Positions 49,711 to 60,061 of a stretch of 61,278 nucleotides of DNA are shown here, piece by piece. Positions within the stretch are counted from its first letter, which is position 1; each line of letters starts with the position of its first letter. The notes under the pieces are model-generated. The model was not told the origin of the DNA and ran no database searches. It worked only from the letters and a program-made list of their open reading frames with translations. Position numbers and translations under genes: made by a program. The stretch is from Aquibacillus salsiterrae (GTDB taxonomy: Bacteria > Bacillota > Bacilli > Bacillales > Amphibacillaceae). The stretch is taken from positions 1 through 61,278 of the forward strand of contig NZ_JAMQKC010000013.1 in NCBI RefSeq assembly GCF_028416595.1, read 5' to 3'.

Positions 49711-51426
49711 ATGGATATGCAATCAATTCCAGCGAGAAAAGGAAACTATAATTTAACAAACTACGAAGCAGCTCGAAAAGATTTTAGTTGGGAAGAAGTT
49801 AAGAAGAATTTCAGTTGGTCAACGACTGGAAAAGTGAATGCAGCTTATGAGGCAATTGATCGCCATGCAGAGAACCCTGCTAAAAAAGATAAAGTTGCAC
49901 TTATTTATTCTGCCCCTGACCGGGAAGAGAAATTAACGTTTGAAGATTTAAAGAAAGCAAGTAATAAATTTGCAAATATATTAAAGGACCATGGTGTTGA
50001 AAAAGGTGATCGGATCTTTATGTTTATGCCAAGAAGTCCTGAATTTTATGCGAGCTTCTTTGGCGTGTTAAAGGTCGGCGCTATTGCTGGTCCTCTATTT
50101 GAAGCATTTATGGAGCAAGCAGTTCGTGATCGTTTAGAAGATAGTGAAGCTAGTATGTTAATAACTACACCGGAACTGTTAGGAAGAGTACCTCAAGATG
50201 AGTTGCCGAATTTAAAGAAGATTGTCTTGGTTGGAGACCACAATGAGGATGCAGCTCATTACATTGATTTTTACACGGAAATGGCGAAAGCATCAGAACA
50301 ATTTGACATTGAATGGGTTGACCTTGAAGATGGAATGCTACTGCATTATACATCTGGTTCGACGGGGAAACCAAAAGGTGTCTATCATGTGCACAATGCG
50401 ATGGTTCAGCATTATGCAACAGGGGATTGGGTGATTGACCTTAAGGAAGATGATATTTATTGGTGTACCGCAGACCCGGGCTGGGTAACTGGCACGAGCT
50501 ACGGCATTTTTGCACCATGGTTACACGGGGTGACGAACGTCATACGTGGTGGTCGCTTTACTCCTGAATCTTGGTATGAAACAATTGATAAAAATAATGT
50601 AACGGTTTGGTACTCTGCACCGACAGCGTTTCGTAAACTAGTTAGTGCTGGTGAGGATGTCGCCAATCAATACGATTTATCATCACTTCGTCATATTATG
50701 AGTGTTGGTGAGCCGCTTAACCCTGAAGTTATTACTTGGGGTGTGAAAGCTTTTGATCTTCGCATCCATGATACGTGGTGGATGACAGAGACAGGCGGCA
50801 TGTTAATTGTGAACTATCCGTGTATGGATATTCGTCCTGGGTCAATGGGGAAACCTATTCCAGGTGTGGAAGCAGCTATTGTTGATAATGAGGGTAATGA
50901 ACTTCCGCCAAATCAAATGGGTAACCTTGCGATTAAGAAAGGTTGGCCATCGATGATGCGAGCAATTTGGAAGAATCCTGGTAAATTTGAAAGCTATTTC
51001 ATAAAAGATTGGTATGTGTCTGGTGATAGTGCCTATATGGATGAAGATGGGTATTTCTGGTTCCAAGGGCGCTTAGATGACGTAATTAATACGTCAGGTG
51101 AGCGTGTTGGTCCGTTTGAGGTCGAAAGTAAATTAATCGAGCATCCTGCAGTAGCAGAAGCAGGGGTAATTGGTAAGCCAGACCCAGAACGTGGTGAGAT
51201 AATCAAAGCCTTTATTACGCTTAATCCAGGCTACAGTGAGTCCGATGAATTACTAGAAGATATTCGTGTCTTCGTTAAAACTGGACTTAGTGCCCATGCT
51301 GCACCACGTGAAATCGAAGTAAAAGACACGATTCCAAAAACGCGTAGTGGTAAGATTATGCGTAGACTCCTTAAATCCTGGGAATTAGGCCTGCCTACAG
51401 GTGATACGTCTACCTTAGAAGAATAA
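49711..51426 (+). CDS. acsA: Acetyl-CoA synthetase
   Basis: 571 residues, ANL superfamily. P-loop YTSGSTGKPKGVYH (about 213-226), WWMTETGG, GRLDDVINTSGERVGPFE, and the C-terminal TRSGKIMRR whose Lys is the acetylation target. It activates acetate through acetyl-AMP, and by family habit is controlled by Lys acetylation (AcuA) and CcpA. GAGGTGATT precedes the ATG. Confidence 0.95.
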   Translation: MDMQSIPARKGNYNLTNYEAARKDFSWEEVKKNFSWSTTGKVNAAYEAIDRHAENPAKKDKVALIYSAPDREEKLTFEDLKKASNKFANILKDHGVEKGDRIFMFMPRSPEFYASFFGVLKVGAIAGPLFEAFMEQAVRDRLEDSEASMLITTPELLGRVPQDELPNLKKIVLVGDHNEDAAHYIDFYTEMAKASEQFDIEWVDLEDGMLLHYTSGSTGKPKGVYHVHNAMVQHYATGDWVIDLKEDDIYWCTADPGWVTGTSYGIFAPWLHGVTNVIRGGRFTPESWYETIDKNNVTVWYSAPTAFRKLVSAGEDVANQYDLSSLRHIMSVGEPLNPEVITWGVKAFDLRIHDTWWMTETGGMLIVNYPCMDIRPGSMGKPIPGVEAAIVDNEGNELPPNQMGNLAIKKGWPSMMRAIWKNPGKFESYFIKDWYVSGDSAYMDEDGYFWFQGRLDDVINTSGERVGPFEVESKLIEHPAVAEAGVIGKPDPERGEIIKAFITLNPGYSESDELLEDIRVFVKTGLSAHAAPREIEVKDTIPKTRSGKIMRRLLKSWELGLPTGDTSTLEE

Positions 51427-51493
51427 TAAAAACAAAAGTGCATGCGCATAATGGAAGCTCCTGATTTTAGGTTATTCACCTACAAAATAAAAA

Positions 51494-51523
51494 AGATACC
51501 AAGAGCTAAGCCTCTTGGTATCT
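51494..51523 (-). terminator. Terminator of the LCP-DUF421 operon
   Basis: AGATACCAAGAG/CTCTTGGTATCT perfect stem; on the minus strand TTTTTTATTTTG follows. It may also stop acsA from the plus side, though no T-run lies there. Confidence 0.85.
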
Positions 51524-51529
51524 AAGTAT

Positions 51530-51573
51530 AAAAAATCCAAGCACAATCTAGCAGGGCGCTTACGCTTTCTTAT
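51530..51573 (+). repeat. Dispersed intergenic repeat, copy 14 (short)
   Basis: GTATAAAAAATCCAAGCAC, CTAGCAGGGCGCTTACGC, TTTCTTA. Both ends with almost no middle. Confidence 0.6.
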
Positions 51574-51575
51574 AA

Positions 51576-52196
51576 CTACTGCAAATAATCTTTATGGTCA
51601 GTTTTATGGTTATATTTTATTTCATCAAAGAGTTGGTCCTGGTTTTGCTGGGCTTGTTGGTCATTGGTTTGGGAGACTGGGACATATGACGGATTTAACA
51701 TACTTGGATTAATCATTTGTTTAAATTCACCTATTGTTAAGGGACGAGCATCTTCTTTAAGCTCATAACCAAGTTTTCCGTTCGGCTCAATCGTTGCTGT
51801 TTTTAAATCAGAAATTTTTTGGATACCTTGTTGTCTAATAAACATTTCTAATTGATCAACGGTTAGACGATGTTTTTTTAATTGATCTATTTGAATTTGC
51901 CCATTTTCGATTAATATTTTTGATTTACCGGTAATTAATTTTTCCATAAAATTAGACTTTACTTGAAGCCATTCCACTAAAATAAGTGAAATTATAAAGA
52001 TGGAGGTGGCAATCAGCGTTCGTGCAACACTTGTCTCGACAATTGGTTGGATAATGATTGAACCAATCGAGATCATGATGACTGTTTGGGCTAGTGTCAT
52101 TTGTGAAATAGACTTTCTACCAGCAATTCGTAAGAGAAAAATACCCGCAAATACTAACAAAAAGGAATTTAAAATAAATTTCAAATCTATCTCCAT
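51576..52196 (-). CDS. DUF421 family membrane protein (YetF/YrbG-like)
   Basis: 206 residues. Three N-terminal membrane helices with RIAGRKSISQMTLAQTVIMISIGS, then a soluble part (LITGKSKILIENGQIQ, LTVDQLEMFIRQQGI, ATIEPNGKLGYEL). The family is widespread in spore formers; a YetF/SpoVAE-like role in membranes of spores has been suggested but the reaction is unknown. It is 16 nt behind the LCP gene. Confidence 0.9.
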   Translation of the reverse strand: MEIDLKFILNSFLLVFAGIFLLRIAGRKSISQMTLAQTVIMISIGSIIIQPIVETSVARTLIATSIFIISLILVEWLQVKSNFMEKLITGKSKILIENGQIQIDQLKKHRLTVDQLEMFIRQQGIQKISDLKTATIEPNGKLGYELKEDARPLTIGEFKQMINPSMLNPSYVPVSQTNDQQAQQNQDQLFDEIKYNHKTDHKDYLQ

Positions 52197-52212
52197 GTGA
52201 TTACCCCGTTTC

Positions 52213-53247
52213 TTAATTATTTGCTTTATAAATGGTTGGCATTGTTTTATTCGTTTTTAATTGTAATTGTTGTTTCAATTGTTCAGAAATGGTTGCTAAA
52301 CCAGTTTCATTTGGAACAAAGTAGATCAAGCCATTAACTCGTTCATTTGTTCCTTCAATGTTGAGTGTTTCCACTTGGTTTGAGCTAGCGGATGCATACG
52401 TTCTTTCGAGTCCATAAATTTCTTTCGGTTTAAAGTTCGTTTCAATATTTTCTCCAAGAATATCCGATATTTTATCCACCTTTAAAATTGTTCCAGCAGA
52501 AATGGTCTCGTCCATAACCGCACGAATAAATTGGCGTTGTCTTTCTTCTCTAGGGTATGTTACGTTAACGTCTCGTTTTCTCATTCGTACAAAAGCGAGG
52601 GCCTCTTCCCCATTTAAATGCATTGGTCCTTGTTCAAAATAAATGCGCTCATTGTTTTGGTAAATGTTTTTCTCCCAAAACCCTTCTTTAACATCAATGG
52701 TCACGCCACCTAGTGCATCAACAATATCCTTAAATCCTTCAAAGTCGACAGCAATATACTTATCAATGGGGATATCTAATAAATTTTCCACTGTTTCCAC
52801 TGTCAGTTTGCTTCCTCCATAACCAGATATCGAACCAAACGTGTAAGCAGCATTAATTTTGTGCGTACCTGCATATTCTTCTACTTGATTAATCTCAACC
52901 ATAGTGTCACGTGGAATCGTCGTCATCGTCATACTGTCGGTTTCAGGATTAAGTGTAACAACAATTAGCGTATCTGCTCGCCCATTTTGTCCACCAGTCG
53001 AATAGTTTTCAACTCCGACTAAAAGAATTGACAGAGGATCATCACCAATCGTGACTTCTTGTTTTCGTAAGGACGATTTGTTTCCCGCACGCTCTAGGTC
53101 TGTAAAGGATTTGTTTGCAGCAGTGTACATTTCATAAAAAAAGTATCCACCGACGCCCAGGGAAGAAAGGAATAAGATTAGTAGGAAATAAAGTAACTTC
53201 CTTTTCCAATTTGGGTGATTATGTTTATTAGCTCTTTTTTCTTCCAT
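52213..53247 (-). CDS. LytR-CpsA-Psr family cell-wall glycopolymer ligase
   Basis: 344 residues. One N-terminal membrane helix (about 16-36), then the extracellular LCP domain with SILLVGVENYSTGGQNGRADTLIV, TTIPRDTMVEI, YAVDFEGFKDIVDALGGV-type core and AFVRMRKRD...REERQRQF (the Arg cluster binding pyrophosphate). It transfers teichoic-acid-type polymers from the lipid carrier to peptidoglycan. Starts an operon with the DUF421 gene. Confidence 0.94.
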   Translation of the reverse strand: MEEKRANKHNHPNWKRKLLYFLLILFLSSLGVGGYFFYEMYTAANKSFTDLERAGNKSSLRKQEVTIGDDPLSILLVGVENYSTGGQNGRADTLIVVTLNPETDSMTMTTIPRDTMVEINQVEEYAGTHKINAAYTFGSISGYGGSKLTVETVENLLDIPIDKYIAVDFEGFKDIVDALGGVTIDVKEGFWEKNIYQNNERIYFEQGPMHLNGEEALAFVRMRKRDVNVTYPREERQRQFIRAVMDETISAGTILKVDKISDILGENIETNFKPKEIYGLERTYASASSNQVETLNIEGTNERVNGLIYFVPNETGLATISEQLKQQLQLKTNKTMPTIYKANN

Positions 53248-53455
53248 TGTTTCACTCCCAACGCACCTGTATTACACCTCTAGTCATCATAATTAGCATA
53301 ATTAAACAAAACATACCTGTTAAATTGGGGAAATCATGCAACAATTTGCTTACTTCCTTGGAGTTGTCGGTATAACTCAAAATTAGCAAAAATTGTTTAC
53401 ATTAATAAATGCATTCTTTTATAATGTAGGAAGAATAATTGAAAGTGGTGTGGAA

Positions 53456-54166
53456 ATGGATGCAGGTTTATTATCAGTTTTAGTTGTAGGATTTATATTG
53501 GGTATTAAAGGAGGCATGGAACCTGACCATGTTGTTGCTGTCTCCACCATTGCAAGTCAAAGTAAAAAGTTGTCGAAAGCTTCATTAGCTGGTGTTTTCT
53601 GGGGGATTGGCCATACGACTACATTATTTATTGTCGGTTTTGTATTGATAATGATGAAGGGGCAAATAACAGATACATGGGCGTTATCTCTAGAGTTTGT
53701 AGTTGGAATTATGATGGTCTATCTCGGTTTAACAAATATTACATCAATTAGGAAAGAAAAGGTCCATGCCCATACCCATTACCATGATGGTAAAGTGCAT
53801 TCACATTTTTATTCAGATAAAAACAAGGAATCGCATGATTATAAACATGTTTCCTACCGAAAGTCATTAATTATAGGTCTTATTCATGGCCTTGCAGGAA
53901 GTGCTGCGATGGTTCTTTTAACGATTGCTTCGGTAGATACTTTATGGCAGGGGGCCATATATCTTATTATTTATGGCGTGGGAACTATGTTTGGAATGTT
54001 TTTAGTTACATCATTTATTAGTATTCCTTTCGTTCTTTCAGTCAAAAAGGTTAAGATTAATCATTTCATTATCAGACTCGCAGGTGTGGCAAGTTTAGCT
54101 TATGGGCTAGTAATCATGTACAATATTGGGATTACAGAAGAGTTAATAAAGAACTGGATAAAATAG
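53456..54166 (+). CDS. UreH-like nickel/cobalt-type transporter
   Basis: 236 residues from ATG 53456, since the longer in-frame start at 53393 adds a non-membrane stretch and lacks a ribosome site. Six membrane helices; first helix ends GIKGGMEPDHVVAVST (the HxxxDH-like metal motif is reduced to DH here). A His-rich cytoplasmic loop (HAHTHYHDGKVHSHF, about 101-115) suggests metal binding. No urease genes are in this window, so the metal and use are unknown. Confidence 0.8.
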   Translation: MDAGLLSVLVVGFILGIKGGMEPDHVVAVSTIASQSKKLSKASLAGVFWGIGHTTTLFIVGFVLIMMKGQITDTWALSLEFVVGIMMVYLGLTNITSIRKEKVHAHTHYHDGKVHSHFYSDKNKESHDYKHVSYRKSLIIGLIHGLAGSAAMVLLTIASVDTLWQGAIYLIIYGVGTMFGMFLVTSFISIPFVLSVKKVKINHFIIRLAGVASLAYGLVIMYNIGITEELIKNWIK

Positions 54167-54246
54167 CTCTAAAGGTATATGTGCCGAACCAAAATATGCT
54201 ACTGCGATGATAATAACAACAACTTTACCGAAAACACCTATAAAAA

Positions 54247-54276
54247 ACCGAGAACAATTATTTTTGTCCTCGGTCA
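54247..54276 (-). terminator. Terminator of the YaaH-type lysin gene
   Basis: ACCGAGGACA/TGTTCTCGGT stem (one G-U) with TTTTTTATAGG on the minus strand. Confidence 0.85.
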
Positions 54277-54284
54277 GTTAATAG

Positions 54285-55574
54285 CTATCCTCTTTTACGG
54301 ATTTCAAAATTATCTTCAAGTAAAACCCAATTTTGTGGGAAAGCAAGCCCTAGCTTCCAATAACTTATACCGCGTAAGTTTAATTCCCTAATTAAATCAA
54401 ATTTTGCTTGAATTGACCTAGCATCTTCAAACCAAACTTCATGTCGTTTTCCATTTGCATCGGTATAAAAGAAAAAAGGTGCCTCAGCGTCATTGTCATA
54501 TTCAATCGCAACATTTTGTTCTCTTGCAAGCGTAATCGCGCGTTGTGGACTTAATGCTTTTGCATAATCTCCACCAGGTTCATATGGGAGTGTCCAGTCA
54601 TATCCGTATAAATTTTGACCAAGCATAATTTTATTAGCTGGCATTTCCGTTAAGGCATATTCGACAACATCACGGACCGGTTTTATTGGAGATACGGCCA
54701 TTGCTGGACCACCACTATAGCCCCATTCATACGTCATTAACACAACAAAGTCAGCAATTTCCCCGTGGGCTTTATAGTCATGTGCTTCATACCATTCCCC
54801 CTCCTGGGTGGCACTAGTTTTCGGTGCGAGTGCTGTCGACATGAGTAAGCCTGCATTCGATAGACGTTGTTTTGCTTTACGTAAAAATTGATTATAATCA
54901 TCTCTGTTAGCAGGCGGTAGGTATTCAAAATCAAAGTGGACATCACGGTAGCCTACTTCCTTTGCCGTAGCAATAATATTATCAAGTAACGTATTTTGAA
55001 CAGTATTATTTGTAACAATAAGCTTCCCTAACTCCGCACTAAAGGCCCCTTCTTCTAAATTTGTTACAACTAGCATCAATGTTGCATTGTTATTAGCAGC
55101 AATAGTAGCAAAATTATCTAATGGTGGGGCAACCAACTCTCCTGTTCTTGTGACCCGGTAATTAAACGGTGCTAAGTAAGTGAGGTATGGTGTATTTTTT
55201 TGTGCTGAATTCTTAAGTGTCTCTGAAACGGTTCCACCCAATGGTTCGACATAAGCATTTACTTCAATCGTCGGTTCTGGTGTTTCCGGAATATAGAGGC
55301 GAGTACCGACAGAAAGTGGTTGGCTAACAGCAATATTATTAATTCTAGCTAATTCATTAACAGTTAAGCCAAAGCGTTGGGCTATGCGGTATAAACTATC
55401 CCCTGACTGAACAACGTAAAACTGTCCAACAATAGGGATGACTAATGATTGCCCTACAACTAGTTCTGACGGTGCATCTAATTCATTGGCAGCTTCAATC
55501 GCGGTAGCTGTTGTTCCGTATCTGTTTGCAATAGAAGAAAGGGATTGTCCCCGTTCAACGATGTGGATTTGCAA
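54285..55574 (-). CDS. yaaH: Spore-cortex N-acetylglucosaminidase (YaaH/SleL type: LysM-LysM-GH18)
   Basis: 429 residues. Two LysM repeats (about 2-47 IVERGQSLSSIANRYG and 52-95 VVQSGDSLYRIAQRFG) precede a GH18 barrel. The catalytic motif VHFDFEYLPP holds the Glu acid/base. No signal peptide, as expected for mother-cell-loaded spore enzymes. It cuts cortex fragments during germination. In B. subtilis yaaH lies at the same place before tadA. GGAGGAATG precedes the ATG. Confidence 0.93.
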   Translation of the reverse strand: MQIHIVERGQSLSSIANRYGTTATAIEAANELDAPSELVVGQSLVIPIVGQFYVVQSGDSLYRIAQRFGLTVNELARINNIAVSQPLSVGTRLYIPETPEPTIEVNAYVEPLGGTVSETLKNSAQKNTPYLTYLAPFNYRVTRTGELVAPPLDNFATIAANNNATLMLVVTNLEEGAFSAELGKLIVTNNTVQNTLLDNIIATAKEVGYRDVHFDFEYLPPANRDDYNQFLRKAKQRLSNAGLLMSTALAPKTSATQEGEWYEAHDYKAHGEIADFVVLMTYEWGYSGGPAMAVSPIKPVRDVVEYALTEMPANKIMLGQNLYGYDWTLPYEPGGDYAKALSPQRAITLAREQNVAIEYDNDAEAPFFFYTDANGKRHEVWFEDARSIQAKFDLIRELNLRGISYWKLGLAFPQNWVLLEDNFEIRKRG

Positions 55575-55788
55575 AGCGCATTCCTCCTCTTCAAATTTTT
55601 ACTCGTTGTTAGCCTATGATTAGAGATAAAAAGGGTGTCTAACAATTGCTATTTTTTAAAAATAAATTTGGTATGATGGATAGGAAAGCTCTTCAAGGAA
55701 TCAACGTTGTCGAAATTAAAGGAGGTGAAACCTACTACTTGAATAGAAAATGATGCATCATTGGAAAGAGATTTTAGTATGCAACTAG

Positions 55789-56289
<501 letters not shown>

Positions 56290-56390
56290 TGTGGTAAACA
56301 TTTACAGCTGATTATCATTGCAATTTTATATAAAACTCGCTATACTTGTAATTGCGCTACAAACAGCGCATCTAATAATTGATAGCAAAT

Positions 56391-56661
56391 TTGCCGTGCT
56401 AAGCGGGGAGGTAGCGGTGCCCTGTACTCGCAATCCGCTGTAGCGAGGCTGAATTCCCATCCGAGGTGGAGTGGCTGCATGGTCTGCCTTAAGGGATTGG
56501 TGTTGACACTCGGGTCCTGCGCAATGGGAACCCGTGAACCCTGTCAGATCCGGAAGGAAGCAGCAGTAAGCGGTTATTCTCGTGTGCCGCGGGGAAGCCT
56601 GGGTCGAGCCATGAACTTAAGTAACGCATGGGGTTGTTTCATCGAAGATGGGTGCACGGTA
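56391..56661 (+). ncRNA. ffs: Signal recognition particle RNA (scRNA, large Bacillus type)
   Basis: About 271 nt. The ends pair (TGCCGTGCT ... GTGCACGGTA). The conserved SRP core GGTCCTGCGCAA...TGTCAGATCCGGAAGGAAGCAGCAG (domain IV with the GGAA tetraloop) is intact. Size and the Alu-like 5' domain match B. subtilis scRNA, which lies at the same locus between tadA and dnaX. End points are taken by analogy. Confidence 0.96.
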
Positions 56662-56679
56662 TATAACTATATAAATTAA

Positions 56680-56712
56680 AAACCTCTTGTCAAACGGCAA
56701 GAGGTTTTTTAA
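56680..56712 (+). terminator. SRP RNA terminator
   Basis: AACCTCTTG/CAAGAGGTT stem followed by TTTTTAATG. Confidence 0.92.
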
Positions 56713-56804
56713 TGTTTGGCTCAAAATACTTCCATCATACTAGTTCACACCATCGTTTCATTTCATGTATAATAAAGAGGAATTCAAAGAGGGGATCGTG
56801 AAAA

Positions 56805-58493
56805 ATGAGCTACCAAGCCCTATACCGCGTATGGCGCCCGAAAAGCTTTGCAGACGTAGTCGGACAAACCCATATAACTCGTACCCTACAAAATGCGATT
56901 ATGCAGGAGAAGTTCACACACGCATACCTTTTTTCTGGTCCTCGTGGAACCGGAAAAACAAGTGCAGCCAAGATTTTTGCAAAAGCGGTTAACTGTGAAA
57001 AGTTTCCTGTGATCGAACCTTGTAATGAGTGTTCTGCTTGTTTAGGAATTCAAGATGGGTCGATTTCTGATGTCATTGAAATTGATGCAGCCTCAAACAA
57101 TGGGGTTGAACAAATAAGAGATATTAGAGATAAAGTAAAATATGCACCTAGTTCAGTACCCTACAAAGTCTATATTATAGATGAAGTGCATATGTTGTCG
57201 ATTGGGGCGTTTAATGCGCTGTTAAAAACATTGGAAGAACCACCAAAACATGTGGTTTTTATTTTGGCAACTACTGAACCTCATAAAATTCCGCTGACCA
57301 TTATCTCAAGATGTCAACGGTTTGATTTTAAACGAATTTCGCAGCAAGCAATGGTTGAAAGAATGCAAACAATTGTTGACGCAGAGGAGATAAAAGTGTC
57401 GATGGAGGCACTAGAAATTGTTGCTTTGTCTGCTGAAGGTGGAATGCGTGATGCATTAAGCCTACTGGACCAAGCAATATCATACAGTGAAGACCAAGTC
57501 GAACTAAATGACGTATTAGCGGTAACCGGAGCTGTTTCCCAAGGTAAATTGTCTGAAATTGTTGATGCCATGTCTGAACGTAATGTTCAATACGCTTTAT
57601 CTACAATAGATGAAATCATTCAAGCAGGGAAAGACCCAGGCCGTTTTGTATTTGACCTAATCTATTATTTACGCGACTTGTTGTTATATCAAAGCGCCCC
57701 AGAACTTGGCCACATATTAGAAAGAGCGATCGTAAATGATATGTTTAAAGCATTGGCTGAAAAATTAGATGCTGAATGGATTCAGGCAGCAATCACTGAA
57801 TTAAATCAATGTCAGCAAGAAATAAAATGGACAACAAGCCCAAAGGTATTTATTGAAATATCTGTGTTACGAATCACAGACCAAAAGCGAACATCCCAGC
57901 TCGATGATAGTAGAGTAAATGAACTAATCTATAAACTAGAGCAGTTGGAAAAAGAATTGGCCACAGTTAAAAGCCAAGCACACAATCCACAACCGGATAA
58001 TGCTAACGTAAATAATGTACCAAAACGTACACCGAGCCGGTCGACTAAGAGTATGTATAAGGTACCATATGAAAAAATACGCCATGTCTTAAGTGAAGCT
58101 TCTAAGGTAGAATTAAAGAATGTCCAATCTCAATGGCCAAATTTCATGGAAGCTTTAAAACGCAAAAGTGCACCTGCACACGCTACAGTTCACGACAGCA
58201 AACCAAGAGCGGCTTCAAATGATTCCTTAATATTGGCATTTAAGTATGAAATACACTGTTCGCTTGCTTTAGACCATCAACAAACGATAGAATTACTATT
58301 AGCTGAATTACTTGGTAAACAGCTATCCATCATTCCAATTCCAGAAGTGAACTGGCAAGAGGTTCGAGAAGACTTTCTTAGAAGCCAACGAAATGAAGAA
58401 GGTGGAGAAACAGGTGACACAACACAGGCTGACCCGCTAGTAGAGGAAGCACGAAAGCTGGTTGGTGATGATTTACTAGAAATAAAAGATTAA
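56805..58493 (+). CDS. dnaX: DNA polymerase III gamma/tau subunit
   Basis: 562 residues. YRVWRPKSFADVVGQ, Walker A SGPRGTGKTSAAK (about 44-56), zinc-binding Cys cluster (NCEKFPVIEPCNECSAC), Walker B IIDEVHMLS and the SRC motif IISRCQRFDF. The clamp loader motor; the full-length form tau also ties helicase to polymerase. No obvious slippery site for a short gamma. GAGGGGATC precedes the ATG at a rather long spacing. Confidence 0.96.
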   Translation: MSYQALYRVWRPKSFADVVGQTHITRTLQNAIMQEKFTHAYLFSGPRGTGKTSAAKIFAKAVNCEKFPVIEPCNECSACLGIQDGSISDVIEIDAASNNGVEQIRDIRDKVKYAPSSVPYKVYIIDEVHMLSIGAFNALLKTLEEPPKHVVFILATTEPHKIPLTIISRCQRFDFKRISQQAMVERMQTIVDAEEIKVSMEALEIVALSAEGGMRDALSLLDQAISYSEDQVELNDVLAVTGAVSQGKLSEIVDAMSERNVQYALSTIDEIIQAGKDPGRFVFDLIYYLRDLLLYQSAPELGHILERAIVNDMFKALAEKLDAEWIQAAITELNQCQQEIKWTTSPKVFIEISVLRITDQKRTSQLDDSRVNELIYKLEQLEKELATVKSQAHNPQPDNANVNNVPKRTPSRSTKSMYKVPYEKIRHVLSEASKVELKNVQSQWPNFMEALKRKSAPAHATVHDSKPRAASNDSLILAFKYEIHCSLALDHQQTIELLLAELLGKQLSIIPIPEVNWQEVREDFLRSQRNEEGGETGDTTQADPLVEEARKLVGDDLLEIKD

Positions 58494-58522
58494 AATGGAG
58501 ATAAATAAAAGGAGGGATTTCC

Positions 58523-58852
58523 ATGCGTGGTGGTATGGGAGGAAACATGAATAAGATGATGAAACAAATGCAGAAGATGCAAAAGGATATGATGAAGGCT
58601 CAAGAAGAGCTTCAAGAAATGTCCTTTGAAGCAACTGCAGGAGGCGGCATGGTTAAAGTCGTTGCCAATGGTAAAAAGGAAATTGTTGATATAGAAATAA
58701 AAGAAGAAGTAGTAGACCCGGATGATGTGGAAATGCTACAAGATTTAATAATTGCTGCTACGAATGATGTTTTGAAACAAGTGGAAGAAAGATCAAATGA
58801 CACAATGGGACAATTCACCAAAGGGTTAAACTTACCTGGAGGAATGTTCTAG
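58523..58852 (+). CDS. yaaK: YbaB/EbfC family nucleoid-associated protein
   Basis: 109 residues. [19 protein letters not shown] is Met/Gly-rich as usual; [25 protein letters not shown] is the family core. It forms tweezer-like DNA-binding dimers. AAAGGAGGG precedes the ATG. It lies between dnaX and recR. Confidence 0.95.
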   Translation: MRGGMGGNMNKMMKQMQKMQKDMMKAQEELQEMSFEATAGGGMVKVVANGKKEIVDIEIKEEVVDPDDVEMLQDLIIAATNDVLKQVEERSNDTMGQFTKGLNLPGGMF

Positions 58853-58864
58853 GAGGTAATCTTT

Positions 58865-59461
58865 GTGTATTATCCTGAACCAATTTCTAAGCTGATTGAC
58901 AGCTTTACTAAATTGCCAGGAATCGGGCCGAAAACAGCCGTACGCCTGGCTTTTTTTGTTTTAAATATGAAAGAAGATGATGTATTAGATTTTGCAAAAT
59001 CATTGGTGAGTGCAAAAAGAGAACTAACCCATTGTTCTGTTTGTGGTCACATTACCGACGTTGATCCTTGTTCGATTTGTCAGGATGAATCTAGGGACAG
59101 TTCGATTATTTGTGTTGTTCAGGATCCAAAAGATGTGATTGCGATGGAAAAGATGAAAGAATTTTCTGGGAGATATCATGTATTGCATGGTGCGATATCA
59201 CCAATGGATGGGATTGGACCAGAGGATATAAATGTACCTGGTTTGTTATCTCGGTTGAAAGATGAAGCCGTTGAAGAGCTAATTCTTGCGACGAATCCGA
59301 ATATTGAAGGAGAAGCAACGGCAATGTACATTTCTCGTTTAGTGAAGCCATCAGGGATTAAAACGACTCGAATTGCTCACGGTCTGCCAATGGGTGGAGA
59401 CCTTGAATATGCGGATGAAGTAACGCTTTCGAAAGCAATGGAAGGCAGAAGAGAATTATAA
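58865..59461 (+). CDS. recR: Recombination protein RecR
   Basis: 198 residues from a GTG at 58865 (AGGAGGT upstream). Helix-hairpin-helix [15 protein letters not shown], zinc finger [16 protein letters not shown], and a Toprim domain with [13 protein letters not shown]. It forms a ring clamp that works with RecO/RecF in loading RecA. Confidence 0.97.
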   Translation: MYYPEPISKLIDSFTKLPGIGPKTAVRLAFFVLNMKEDDVLDFAKSLVSAKRELTHCSVCGHITDVDPCSICQDESRDSSIICVVQDPKDVIAMEKMKEFSGRYHVLHGAISPMDGIGPEDINVPGLLSRLKDEAVEELILATNPNIEGEATAMYISRLVKPSGIKTTRIAHGLPMGGDLEYADEVTLSKAMEGRREL

Positions 59462-59477
59462 AAATAAGGTGATAAAC

Positions 59478-59696
59478 ATGCTGCCTGGAAAAAAACCCCA
59501 AAAGAAAAAACATGTAGATCAACAGTTGCTTGATGAAATATTTCAATTAAAAGATGAATGGATGAGTCTAAAGTCTATTATTGATAGAAGTTTCGAACCA
59601 AGTGAAACGGGTTTGCATGACTTAGCGGTTGCTGAGGCTAAATATTTTTATCTTTTACGAGAAGCTAGAAAACGCAAAGTTAGTGCCCTAAGATAA
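59478..59696 (+). CDS. yaaL: YaaL family protein (DUF2508)
   Basis: 72 residues from ATG 59478 (AAGGTGAT upstream); an in-frame GTG at 59469 overlaps the ribosome site. A charged, helical small protein with DEWMSLKSIIDRSFEP and AEAKYFYLLREARKRKV. Function unknown. It always sits between recR and bofA. Confidence 0.92.
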   Translation: MLPGKKPQKKKHVDQQLLDEIFQLKDEWMSLKSIIDRSFEPSETGLHDLAVAEAKYFYLLREARKRKVSALR

Positions 59697-59767
59697 ATAA
59701 AATAAGGTTCTTTTTCTCTTAACTCTTTCATATTTTGTAGAAAGGACAAGCAGAAGGAGGAGGAAAA

Positions 59768-60034
59768 GTGGACTCAACTATTGTTATCACGGGTATGGTT
59801 GTGTTAATTGCTTTACTGTTGATCTTAGGAGCACCGCTTAAACCGATGAGATTTGTTGCTCAAGGTACGATAAAATTAGTTATCGGTGTACTGTTTTTAT
59901 TCTTTTTTAATACGTTTGGAGCTTCCATAGGATTACATCTACCTATAAATGTTTATACTACGTTAATTGCTGGCTTTTTAGGAATCCCTGGACTGGCATC
60001 ACTTACTGCATTACAAATATTCGTACTTGGATAG
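59768..60034 (+). CDS. bofA: Sigma-K processing inhibitor BofA
   Basis: 88 residues from a GTG at 59768 (AAGGAGGAGG upstream). Two or three hydrophobic helices and the conserved end FGASIGLHLPINVYTTLIAGFLGIPG. It sits in the outer forespore membrane with SpoIVFA and holds back the protease SpoIVFB until the forespore signal arrives. Confidence 0.94.
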   Translation: MDSTIVITGMVVLIALLLILGAPLKPMRFVAQGTIKLVIGVLFLFFFNTFGASIGLHLPINVYTTLIAGFLGIPGLASLTALQIFVLG

Positions 60035-60061
60035 AGTTGTCAGGAGACAGCTCTTTTTATT
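60034..60061 (+). terminator. bofA terminator
   Basis: GAGTTGTC/GACAGCTC stem (G-U pairs) with TTTTTATTTT; it begins at the last base of the stop codon. Confidence 0.85.

Noticed and set aside
55721-55752. Leader peptide after a strong GGAGGTG upstream of tadA
   Set aside because: The only start at a usable distance (TTG at 55739) gives four codons; a later ATG at about 55751 is too far away and encodes 12 codons. Perhaps a relic, not called as a gene.
56479-56679. ORF inside the SRP RNA gene
   Set aside because: The stretch is explained by SRP RNA structure.
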